From contig JAJXHK010000048.1 of NCBI GenBank assembly GCA_021639365.1, forward strand, positions 1 to 11,494: a DNA stretch of 11,494 nucleotides. Direction: 5' to 3'. A program made the translations under genes and the position numbers. Positions 6,364 through 11,494 of the stretch are shown in pieces. The notes under the pieces were generated by a model. That model saw only the letters and a program-made list of their open reading frames with translations, made no database searches and was not told where the DNA came from. Every line of letters starts with the position of its first letter. Within the stretch, counting starts at the first letter, position 1. The stretch is from Collinsella aerofaciens. Its GTDB lineage: Bacteria > Actinomycetota > Coriobacteriia > Coriobacteriales > Coriobacteriaceae.

Positions 6364-7932
6364 TTAGCTGGTGTGACGCCAGCGAGGGTCGGTGAGCGTA
6401 CGCGCCACACCCAGGCCAACGGGCAAAAACGCCACGATGAGCACCGCACGCACAAACCAGCCGAGCATATTGACCGTGTCGAAGGTGCACATGTAATACA
6501 TTGAGCGATACAGATACAAGCCCGGCACCATAATGACAATCGATGGCACCGTGAGGGCGATACGTGGATAGGTGAGCTTAATTTCGGCTAAGCTCGCGAG
6601 CAGACCCGATACCAGCGCGCCGATAAACGCCGCCGCCTCGGGAGGCATGCCGGCGCTCAAGCCCAGAAAGGGAAGCAGCGTCGGCACATCGACGAGCGTA
6701 AGGCGCAAGGTATTAGACACGGCGCCGATGAGCCCTGCCGCCGCCGCCATCTTTACCGGACTGTTGAACATAACCGAGAAGCCAAATACACCGACGAAGC
6801 TCATCACCACACGCAAGAGTGTAAGAGCCAACGGTGAGAGCCCGAGCGGGGCAAAGTCATCCGGCGCCAGCCCCACACACTCGGCAACCATCCAGCCTAC
6901 GAGGGTCGCCATCACAATAATCGACACAGCATACGAAAGACGCTCAATGCCGCTTCGCATATCGAGCTTAGCGATGTCGAGGCCTGCCGTAATGAGGGGA
7001 AAGCCGGGAATCACAAAGAGCATGGCGCCGATATAGCCTTCTTGGTGCGACATTGCCCCCGGTATGACCTGGCCAAGGCCGAGCAATGCCAACAGATACG
7101 AGACGCAAGCGAGCGCAACGCCGATCGTCAGCGCGCTAAACTGGCCAAGGCCCTGCTTGAGAATATGGGCACGGGCAAAGTTGCCGACACCAGCGCCCAC
7201 AAATGCACAGGCCATCTCGATAGGGCCGCCGCCGAGCAAAAAGACAAAGGCGCCACAAGCACAGGCCGCCGCAAGGCCCTGTTGCCAAGGCGCGTAATCA
7301 GGTTTTGAGCTCTCAACGGTCTTGAGCATCTCGTGGTACTCATGCACGGTAAACCGGCGCCCGTAAACCTCGATTTCCTTTAAGAAGCTCTCCATCATCC
7401 AAATGCGATGGGTATTGACTCCCGTTGTGGGCAGGCTGACAACCTCGTTAAAACAGTGGCCGCCTTCGATGCAGGTGCACTCAAACGACAGGAGACTCAG
7501 GTCGACGTGAATCGTGACGCCGAGTACGGCAGCAACACGATTCATGGTATCGCGCACGCGCCAGGCACCTGTTCCGCTTGCCAGCATAAGCATGCCGGTG
7601 CGGCAGATGATGGATGATTTATCGGTGAGCGGCGCATCGACGGCAAGCTCATCGCCTGCCGTCACGATCTGGCGCCAGTCGGTTTTCATATGGAGGGCGC
7701 CGGCACGGACACCGTGGTGCATGGGGACTCTTGAGAGCAACGAATCATGGTGCGAAGGCTGTGGGGGTTCCGTCGATTCGACCTCGTCCTCGTCGGGCCC
7801 TTCATCAACAAGGTCGAAAGCATCGAGCGCCGCCGGCTCGCGACGATCGATCAATTCCTCGTCCTCATCATCAAAATAGTTGAACTGATCGAGCATGTCC
7901 TCTTCGATTGCACGATCGCTCGCGCCGTCCAT
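6364..7932 (-). CDS. Threonine/serine exporter (ThrE) family protein
   Basis: The predicted product has 522 residues with both ThrE halves fused: an N-terminal ThrE/DUF1212 domain (about 85-345) and a C-terminal ThrE_2/DUF3815 domain (about 365-510). Family members export threonine and serine; the substrate here is inferred only. Marker segments are IPGFPLITAGLDI (308-320) and VPGLYLYRSMY (469-479). About ten hydrophobic helices follow residue 215, and residues 85-210 are soluble. Two oddities: residues 9-54 are extremely acidic, and ECTCIEGGHC (151-160) clusters three Cys and one His. The frame begins at 7965, but ATG 7930-7932 is chosen because GGAAGGGAG lies seven bases upstream; the first ATG has no ribosome site. 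Its stop is followed directly by two REP-like hairpins. An alternative is a dicarboxylate or other metabolite exporter of the same fold. Confidence 0.88.
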   Translation of the reverse strand: MDGASDRAIEEDMLDQFNYFDDEDEELIDRREPAALDAFDLVDEGPDEDEVESTEPPQPSHHDSLLSRVPMHHGVRAGALHMKTDWRQIVTAGDELAVDAPLTDKSSIICRTGMLMLASGTGAWRVRDTMNRVAAVLGVTIHVDLSLLSFECTCIEGGHCFNEVVSLPTTGVNTHRIWMMESFLKEIEVYGRRFTVHEYHEMLKTVESSKPDYAPWQQGLAAACACGAFVFLLGGGPIEMACAFVGAGVGNFARAHILKQGLGQFSALTIGVALACVSYLLALLGLGQVIPGAMSHQEGYIGAMLFVIPGFPLITAGLDIAKLDMRSGIERLSYAVSIIVMATLVGWMVAECVGLAPDDFAPLGLSPLALTLLRVVMSFVGVFGFSVMFNSPVKMAAAAGLIGAVSNTLRLTLVDVPTLLPFLGLSAGMPPEAAAFIGALVSGLLASLAEIKLTYPRIALTVPSIVIMVPGLYLYRSMYYMCTFDTVNMLGWFVRAVLIVAFLPVGLGVARTLTDPRWRHTS

Positions 7933-8031
7933 ATAGACGCTCCCTTCCTGCCGACTAACCCCCATCCTAGGCAGCGACGGCTAAAGGAAACATAAAAGAG
8001 ACGGCTGTCATGCGAGCCATATGCGCAATAT
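7933..8031 (-). promoter_or_regulatory. Upstream region of the ThrE-family gene
   Basis: This should hold the promoter and 5' leader of the gene. I find the ribosome site (GGAAGGGAG just upstream of 7932) but no convincing -35/-10 pair. Together with the hairpins listed up to 8277 it makes a 345-base gap containing no credible gene. Confidence 0.4.
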
Positions 8032-8076
8032 CCGTTGGGTAGTCGTTTAAGACCGTCCCCAATGACTACCGAACGG
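8032..8076. repeat. Intergenic hairpin C (REP-like)
   Basis: CCGTT plus GGTAGTC (8032-8044) pairs with GACTACC plus AACGG (8064-8076): twelve pairs broken by one G-G mismatch, 19-base loop. On the minus strand the loop holds GGGGACGG and CTTAAA, shared with hairpin B in altered form. Its right edge overlaps the first copy of the 22-bp direct repeat. Confidence 0.65.
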
Positions 8077-8092
8077 CGGAACCAATTAGTAC
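8071..8092. repeat. Direct repeat, distal copy of the lysS 3' end
   Basis: These 22 bases are identical to 8263-8284. The other copy includes the last lysS codon and stop, so this one looks like a duplicated gene end lying 192 bases further downstream. Confidence 0.9.
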
Positions 8093-8135
8093 TTTTGAGG
8101 TGAGATGACACCATAGGTTGAGCATAAGTCAGCGA

Positions 8136-8234
8136 GCGGGCCGCATTTGAGACAAGGTGACGTGAAACGAAAGGGCGCTGACCTTCTGGTCGCGCCCTTG
8201 AAGTTGAACGTCAGATTGTCCAAATGCGGCCCGC
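8136..8234. repeat. 99-nt three-tier hairpin between lysS and the ThrE-family gene
   Basis: Outer perfect 14-bp arms are GCGGGCCGCATTTG (8136-8149) and its complement (8221-8234). Inside are TGACGT (8158-8163) / ACGTCA (8208-8213), and innermost the lysS terminator stem at 8171-8199. Stacked helices over nearly 100 nt suggest a structured RNA, a folded 3' UTR, or a MITE-like element. No reading frame fits it. Confidence 0.75.
8171..8199 (-). terminator. Probable lysS terminator
   Basis: AAGGGCGC (8171-8178) and GACC (8180-8183) pair with GGTC (8188-8191) and GCGCCCTT (8192-8199): twelve pairs, one bulged base, four-base loop. On the minus strand it ends CCCTTTCGTTT, a U-rich but interrupted tail. 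It lies about 80 bases past the lysS stop. Confidence 0.65.
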
Positions 8235-8249
8235 GCAGCGTCGGCCGGT

Positions 8250-8271
8250 CCGCCGTTCGGTAGAACGGCGG
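8250..8271. repeat. Perfect 9-bp hairpin next to the lysS stop
   Basis: CCGCCGTTC (8250-8258) and GAACGGCGG (8263-8271) enclose GGTA. It starts six bases after the lysS stop codon in the direction of transcription and shares its arm with the direct repeat. No T-tract follows, so it may protect the mRNA 3' end rather than terminate. Confidence 0.6.
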
Positions 8272-8284
8272 AACCAATTAGTAC
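8263..8284. repeat. Direct repeat, lysS-proximal copy
   Basis: This is an exact 22-base copy of 8071-8092. It includes the lysS TAC codon and TAA stop (8278-8283). The two copies bracket 170 bases. A repeat at a gene's 3' end that preserves the reading frame is the arrangement seen for integration sites, but no integrase is present. Confidence 0.9.
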
Positions 8285-10242
8285 ATCTTTGCGCCGGCAG
8301 GGATGGAAGCGTCGAGCTGGATCAGGTTGAGACGCTCCTCACCATCCTCCTCGTGGATAGCGCTGATGAGCATGCCGCAGCTGGGAATGCCCATCATCTT
8401 GCGCGGAGGCAGATTGGTGATGGCAAGCAGGGTCTTGCCGACCAGGTCCTCGGGCTCATAGTAGCCATGGATGCCGGAGAGGATGGTACGATCGGTGCCG
8501 GTGCCGTCGTCGAGCGTAAAGTTCAGCAGCTTCTTGGACTTCTTGACGGCCTCGCATGCCTTGACCTTCACGGCGCGGAAATCGCTCTTGGAGAAGGTAT
8601 CAAAGTCGACGAACTCCTCAAACAGCGGCTCGACGGCAATCTTGGAATAATCGACCGTGGGCTTGAGCGGCTTGACGAAGGGGCTCGCGGCATTGCCGGC
8701 CTCGGCAGCCTTGGCGGCAGCGGCACCGGACTGGAAACCCTTCTCGGGCTTCATGTGCGGGAACAGCAGGACGTCGCGGATAGAAGCCTGGTTGGTGAGC
8801 AGCATGACCACGCGGTCGATACCGATGCCGATGCCGCCCGCGGGAGGCATACCGTACTCGAGGGCGCGCACGTAATCCTCGTCGTACTCCATGGCCTCGT
8901 CGTCGCCGCCAGCCTTCTCGGCCATCTGAGCGGCAAAGCGCTCGGCCTGGTCGACCGGGTCGTTGAGCTCGGAGAACGCGTTGGCGTACTCGTGGCCGGC
9001 GATAACCAGCTCAAAGCGGTGCGTCAGGCGCGGGTCGTCCTCAAAACGCTTGGCGAGCGGGCTGACCTCGATGGGGTAATCGCACACGAAGGTCGGGTTG
9101 ACGATGGTGTCCTCGCCCAGCTCATCGTAAATCTCGGCGATGATCTTGCCGGCGGTCCACTCGGGCTTAATCTCCAGGCCCTTCTCGCGCGCGGCGGCAG
9201 CAAGCTCCTCGACCGGCGTGTCGATGGTGACCTGCTTGCCGAGCACGTCGGAGACGATGTCGGTCATGGGACGGCTGGCCCACTCACCAGAAAGGTCGAT
9301 GGTCTGGCCCTGGTACTCGATAACCTCGGGGTTGCCGATGGCCTTGTTAGCCGCCTTGATGACACCCTGGGCGAGCGCCTTCATGCCCTCGAGGTCGGAG
9401 AAGGCACGGTAGGCCTCCATCGTGGTGAACTCGGGGTTGTGGGTAAGATCCATGCCCTCGTTACGGAAGATACGGCCGATCTCGAACACGCGCTCAAAAC
9501 CGCCGACGATGCAGCGCTTGAGGTGCAACTCGGTAGCAATGCGCAGGTAGCACTCCTGATCGAGCGCGTTGAAGTGCGTGATGAACGGCTTGGCAGTAGC
9601 GCCGCCCTGGATGGTCTGCAGGATGGGGGTCTCGACCTCCATGTAGCCGTCGGACTCCATAAAGCGACGGAAGGTGGAGAGAATCTGCGAACGCTTACGG
9701 AAGGTCTCGCGAACGTCGTCGTTGGCGATCAGGTCGACATAGCGCTGGCGATAGCGGGTCTCCTTGTCGGAAAGACCGTGGAACTTCTCGGGCAGCGGAC
9801 GAACGGCCTTGGAAAGCAGGGTCGCGCTCTTAGGGGCAACGGAAAGCTGGCCGCGCTGGGTGCGCACAACCACGCCGGTCACGCCCAGGATGTCGCCCAG
9901 GTCGAGGGCCTTGAGCGTATTCCAGGCAGCCTCGTCCATGTCGTTGATGCGGCAGAACAGCTGAATCTCGGCAGTCGCATCGCGCACGACGATGAACATG
10001 ATCTTGCCCTGACCGCGCTTGGCGACCACGCGGCCGGCGATCTTCACGACGTCCTCGGTGTCCTCGCCATCGGCAAGCTCGGCGTACTTAGCCTCGATAT
10101 CGGCGACGTAGTCCTCAAGCTCAGAGTGCTCGGGATAGGGGTTCTGGCCCGCCTCGAACAGGGCGGCGCGCTTGGCCAGGCGGGTGGCGCGCTCGTCGTT
10201 GAGCGTCGATGCCTGATCGGCGGCGTTCTGGTTCTCTGCCAT
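8278..10242 (-). CDS. lysS: Lysyl-tRNA synthetase (class II) with a fused C-terminal tRNA-binding OB domain
   Basis: The product charges tRNA-Lys with lysine in the cytosol. It has 654 residues, about 150 more than a standard bacterial LysRS. Order: N-terminal anticodon-binding OB fold (about 66-150); class II core with motif 1 (194-208, ending VETPIL), motif 2 (253-278, FEIGRIFRNEG then HNPEFT) and motif 3 (GIGIGIDRVVML, 470-481); Ala-rich linker (505-535); then a second OB fold (about 545-654). The last domain matches the Trbp111/EMAP-II/MetRS C-terminal type: FSKSDFRAVKVKACE, KKSKKLLNFTL, ILSGI, PRKMMGIPSCGMLISA. Such a domain would add general tRNA affinity. ATG 10242 has GAGGAG seven bases upstream. 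The gene follows greA with a terminator hairpin between and no clear promoter of its own. The identity is certain; the fusion is read directly from one frame. Confidence 0.96.
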   Translation of the reverse strand: MAENQNAADQASTLNDERATRLAKRAALFEAGQNPYPEHSELEDYVADIEAKYAELADGEDTEDVVKIAGRVVAKRGQGKIMFIVVRDATAEIQLFCRINDMDEAAWNTLKALDLGDILGVTGVVVRTQRGQLSVAPKSATLLSKAVRPLPEKFHGLSDKETRYRQRYVDLIANDDVRETFRKRSQILSTFRRFMESDGYMEVETPILQTIQGGATAKPFITHFNALDQECYLRIATELHLKRCIVGGFERVFEIGRIFRNEGMDLTHNPEFTTMEAYRAFSDLEGMKALAQGVIKAANKAIGNPEVIEYQGQTIDLSGEWASRPMTDIVSDVLGKQVTIDTPVEELAAAAREKGLEIKPEWTAGKIIAEIYDELGEDTIVNPTFVCDYPIEVSPLAKRFEDDPRLTHRFELVIAGHEYANAFSELNDPVDQAERFAAQMAEKAGGDDEAMEYDEDYVRALEYGMPPAGGIGIGIDRVVMLLTNQASIRDVLLFPHMKPEKGFQSGAAAAKAAEAGNAASPFVKPLKPTVDYSKIAVEPLFEEFVDFDTFSKSDFRAVKVKACEAVKKSKKLLNFTLDDGTGTDRTILSGIHGYYEPEDLVGKTLLAITNLPPRKMMGIPSCGMLISAIHEEDGEERLNLIQLDASIPAGAKMY

Positions 10243-10260
10243 AAGTTAGCTCCTCAAACT

Positions 10261-10293
10261 AAAACGCTCCCCAGGATTCGGTCCCAGGGAGCG
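10261..10293 (-). terminator. greA-lysS intergenic terminator or attenuator
   Basis: A 12-pair stem (10265-10276 with 10282-10293, two G-U wobbles on the minus strand) with a CCGAA loop is followed by TTTT (10264-10261). It lies 28 bases past the greA stop and 18 bases before the lysS ATG. I see no promoter between it and lysS, so partial read-through from greA is plausible. Confidence 0.82.
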
Positions 10294-10321
10294 AAAACAT
10301 ACCTTTACGCGGGACCGTGGT

Positions 10322-10792
10322 CTAGCGTGCGATCTTGGCGATGGTGTAGACGCGAGTCTTGCCGGAAGGCGTAACGACCTCGACGGAGTCGCCCTCGCCG
10401 TGACCGATGATGGCGTGACCGACCGGAGACTCGTTGGAAATCTTGTGCTCGAGCGAGTTGGTCTCGGTGGTACCAACGAGCGTGACTTCCATGACCTCGC
10501 CGTTGGGATCAATCAGCGAAACGGTGGAACCGATGGAGACGGTCAGATCGCCCGTGGTGGCAGCAACCTGAGCGTTGGCGAGGATGGCCTGGATCTCGGC
10601 GATACGAGCGGCGTTCTGGGCCTGCTTGTCCTTAGCGGCGTCGTACTCGGAGTTCTCCGAAAGGTCGCCGAACGCGCGGGCTTCCTTGATGTCCTCGACG
10701 ATCTCCTTGGCGTAATCGCCCTCACGCCAAGCGAGCTCCTCGACGAGCTTCTGGCGGCCCTCAGCGGTCAGTACGATCTGGCTTGCGTCCAT
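10322..10792 (-). CDS. greA: Transcription elongation factor GreA
   Basis: GreA enters the secondary channel of RNA polymerase and stimulates cleavage of backtracked RNA. The product is 156 residues, near the family's 158. The N-terminal antiparallel coiled coil (1-75) carries the tip signature EARAFGDLSENSEYDAAKDK, with the acidic residues D43 and E46 in the places of E. coli D41 and E44. The C-terminal FKBP-like domain (80-156) contains the family segment SNESPVGHAIIGH. The frame is open to 10822, but ATG 10792 is chosen: GGGGAG lies eight bases upstream and MDASQIVLTAEG is the normal start. It follows the tatA terminator and precedes lysS; the pair may be co-transcribed in part. Confidence 0.96.
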   Translation of the reverse strand: MDASQIVLTAEGRQKLVEELAWREGDYAKEIVEDIKEARAFGDLSENSEYDAAKDKQAQNAARIAEIQAILANAQVAATTGDLTVSIGSTVSLIDPNGEVMEVTLVGTTETNSLEHKISNESPVGHAIIGHGEGDSVEVVTPSGKTRVYTIAKIAR

Positions 10793-10840
10793 ACGGATAT
10801 CTCCCCAACTCTGATCAAACAATCAACTGTCAACAAAACG
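10793..10840 (-). promoter_or_regulatory. greA upstream region with a perfect -35-like TTGACA
   Basis: TTGACA occurs at 10833-10828 (minus strand), between the tatA terminator and greA. At the expected 16-18 base spacing I find only AT-poor hexamers around AGAGTT, so the -10 box is poor. The transcript would start only about ten bases before the Shine-Dalgarno. Confidence 0.35.
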
Positions 10841-10873
10841 AAAAAGACCGGCTAGCCTGCGGGCAAGCCGGTC
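10841..10873 (-). terminator. tatA terminator
   Basis: GACCGGCT pairs with AGCCGGTC (10846-10853 with 10866-10873), with GCC/GGC continuing inside. On the minus strand TTTTT (10845-10841) follows. It lies 25 bases past the tatA stop. Confidence 0.92.
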
Positions 10874-10898
10874 AGGTGCTCACCCCAAAGGGATGGGA

Positions 10899-11174
10899 CT
10901 ACTCTGCGTCCGCGTCGCTGTCCTCTGCCTGCTTCTTCTTGGCAGCAGCGAGCTTGGCCTCGAGCTCAGCGATCTCCTTGTCCTCCTCGGACTGCTCGAC
11001 CACGACCCCCTCGGCCTGCTTGGTCTCGGCCTTATCGTCGCCCTCCATACCCTCGCGGATATTCTTGACGGTAGAGCCGAGGGACTTGCCGAGCTTCGGC
11101 AGGTTCTTGGGCCCGAAGATAATCAGGACAACGACGAGAATAATGATGAGCTCAGGAGCCCTCAGTCCAAACAT
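10899..11174 (-). CDS. tatA: Twin-arginine translocase subunit TatA/TatE family
   Basis: TatA forms the oligomeric pore-like component that carries folded proteins across the cytoplasmic membrane. The 91-residue product has the expected layout: a short N-terminus, one membrane helix (about 6-20, ELIIILVVVLII), the FGPKNLP hinge (20-26), an amphipathic helix (26-43) and a charged C-terminal tail with a predicted coil (63-82) ending in an acidic DSDADAE. FGPK-LP with a short helix fits TatA better than TatB. No tatC is in the window. The reading frame is open back into the tRNA gene, but ATG 11174 is chosen: GGAGG sits five bases before it and the helix starts at once. It has its own promoter (11211-11239) and terminator. 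Confidence 0.93.
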   Translation of the reverse strand: MFGLRAPELIIILVVVLIIFGPKNLPKLGKSLGSTVKNIREGMEGDDKAETKQAEGVVVEQSEEDKEIAELEAKLAAAKKKQAEDSDADAE

Positions 11175-11210
11175 GTAGACCTCCACAATACAGCGAGACA
11201 AGCTCGAATG

Positions 11211-11239
11211 AGTATACCGCGGGTATCGCGGTATCACAA
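11211..11239 (-). promoter_or_regulatory. tatA promoter with an embedded 8-5-8 inverted repeat
   Basis: TTGTGA (11239-11234), exactly 17 bases, then TATACT (11216-11211) forms the best promoter in the window, placed about 37 bases before the start codon. Between and touching the boxes, ATACCGCG (11214-11221) and CGCGGTAT (11227-11234) make a perfect eight-base inverted repeat around five bases. A dimeric repressor bound there would block RNA polymerase. I do not recognise the regulator. Confidence 0.7.
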
Positions 11240-11247
11240 CAATAGCT

Positions 11248-11276
11248 AAAAAAAGGGACCGCAAGAAGCGGTCCCT
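11248..11276 (-). terminator. tRNA-Pro terminator
   Basis: AGGGACCGC (11254-11262) pairs with GCGGTCCCT (11268-11276) around AAGAA. On the minus strand six T residues (11253-11248) follow. It lies 10 bases past the tRNA 3' end. Confidence 0.95.
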
Positions 11277-11286
11277 CCTCATGCTC

Positions 11287-11363
11287 TGGTCGGGTTGACT
11301 GGATTTGAACCAGCGACCCCTGCGTCCCGAACGCAGTGCTCTACCAAACTGAGCCACAACCCG
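11287..11363 (-). tRNA. tRNA-Pro (anticodon CGG)
   Basis: The 77-nt gene folds fully: acceptor CGGGTTG/CAACCCG, D arm GCTC...GAGC, anticodon stem CTGCG/CGCAG with loop TTCGGGA (anticodon CGG, reading CCG), T arm CTGG-TTCAAAT-CCAG, discriminator A and an encoded CCA at 11289-11287. CCG would be a common Pro codon in a GC-rich genome. A -10-like TACTAT lies just upstream and a terminator follows, so it is a single-gene unit. Confidence 0.96.
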
Positions 11364-11374
11364 TTAGCTCGACT

Positions 11375-11380
11375 ATAGTA
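11375..11380 (-). promoter_or_regulatory. Candidate tRNA-Pro -10 box
   Basis: TACTAT (minus strand) lies 12 bases upstream of the mature tRNA 5' end, at the right place for a short leader. The -35 region at the matching distance (TAGCAC) is a poor match. Confidence 0.4.
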
Positions 11381-11439
11381 ACAAAGATTTCCGTCGTGTG
11401 CTAGAGAAATTTTTACTTCTTTGGCACTTCAACGCGAAC

Positions 11440-11494
11440 CCTTGATTATCAACTTTATCCGAACACCTCCCACATTCATCCGCACATGTGCGGA
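11440..11494. repeat. Right arm of 55-bp window-terminal inverted repeat
   Basis: This is the reverse complement of 1-55 except for two bases. The final 16 bases, TCCGCACATGTGCGGA, are a perfect palindrome, and TTGATTATCAA (11442-11452) is a smaller one with a single central base. The window ends exactly at the edge of the palindrome. Confidence 0.9.

Noticed and set aside
8224..10374. 716-codon plus-strand open frame opposite lysS and part of greA
   Set aside because: Same artefact: it spans two well-supported minus-strand genes and the gap between them, and has a repetitive Leu/Gly/Val/Asp composition.
10899..11357. 152-codon version of the tatA frame
   Set aside because: The extra N-terminus would be translated from within tRNA-Pro and its terminator; the ATG at 11174 has an ideal GGAGG and a normal TatA N-terminus.
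1..11494. A composite transposon or genomic island defined by the terminal inverted repeats
   Set aside because: No transposase, integrase or cargo-type gene is present, the enclosed genes are core functions, and no target duplication can be seen because the window ends at the repeats.

Overview
The window reads as a stretch of a GC-rich bacterial chromosome. The gene content best fits an actinobacterium of class Coriobacteriia, perhaps Collinsella-like: a ClpC unfoldase standing alone, a tRNA gene with an encoded CCA, LysRS fused to a C-terminal tRNA-binding domain, and strong hairpin-plus-U terminators. The taxonomy is my inference; no marker gene here proves it.

Layout. One gene is on the plus strand: mntP (185-763), a Mn2+ exporter. 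All the others are on the minus strand. Read in their own direction from the right end they are tRNA-Pro(CGG), tatA, greA, lysS with an extra C-terminal domain, a threonine/serine exporter (ThrE) family protein, a DUF2798-type membrane protein, clpC and pepD. pepD converges on mntP, and the two share a hairpin. Almost every gene has its own terminator, so this is a row of mostly single-gene units rather than a long operon. The exception is greA-lysS, where a terminator hairpin sits 18 bases before the lysS start with no obvious promoter between.

Function. The genes cover translation (tRNA-Pro, LysRS), transcription elongation (GreA), protein export (TatA), protein turnover (ClpC, and PepD for dipeptides), amino-acid export (ThrE family) and metal homeostasis (MntP). 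PepD and the ThrE-like exporter could be linked by peptide-derived amino acids, but nothing in the layout demonstrates it.

Non-coding content. The less ordinary material lies between genes. The window begins and ends with a 55-bp inverted repeat (53/55 matches) whose outermost 16 bases form a palindrome. The gaps at 6051-6363 and 7933-8277 are full of hairpins, several sharing a GGGAC-N-G core that recalls REP-type elements. A 22-bp direct repeat lies at and beyond the lysS 3' end, bracketing a 99-nt three-tier hairpin. The tatA promoter has a perfect 8-5-8 inverted repeat between its boxes. I did not find a transposase, integrase, phage gene, CRISPR array or a convincing new multi-gene system.
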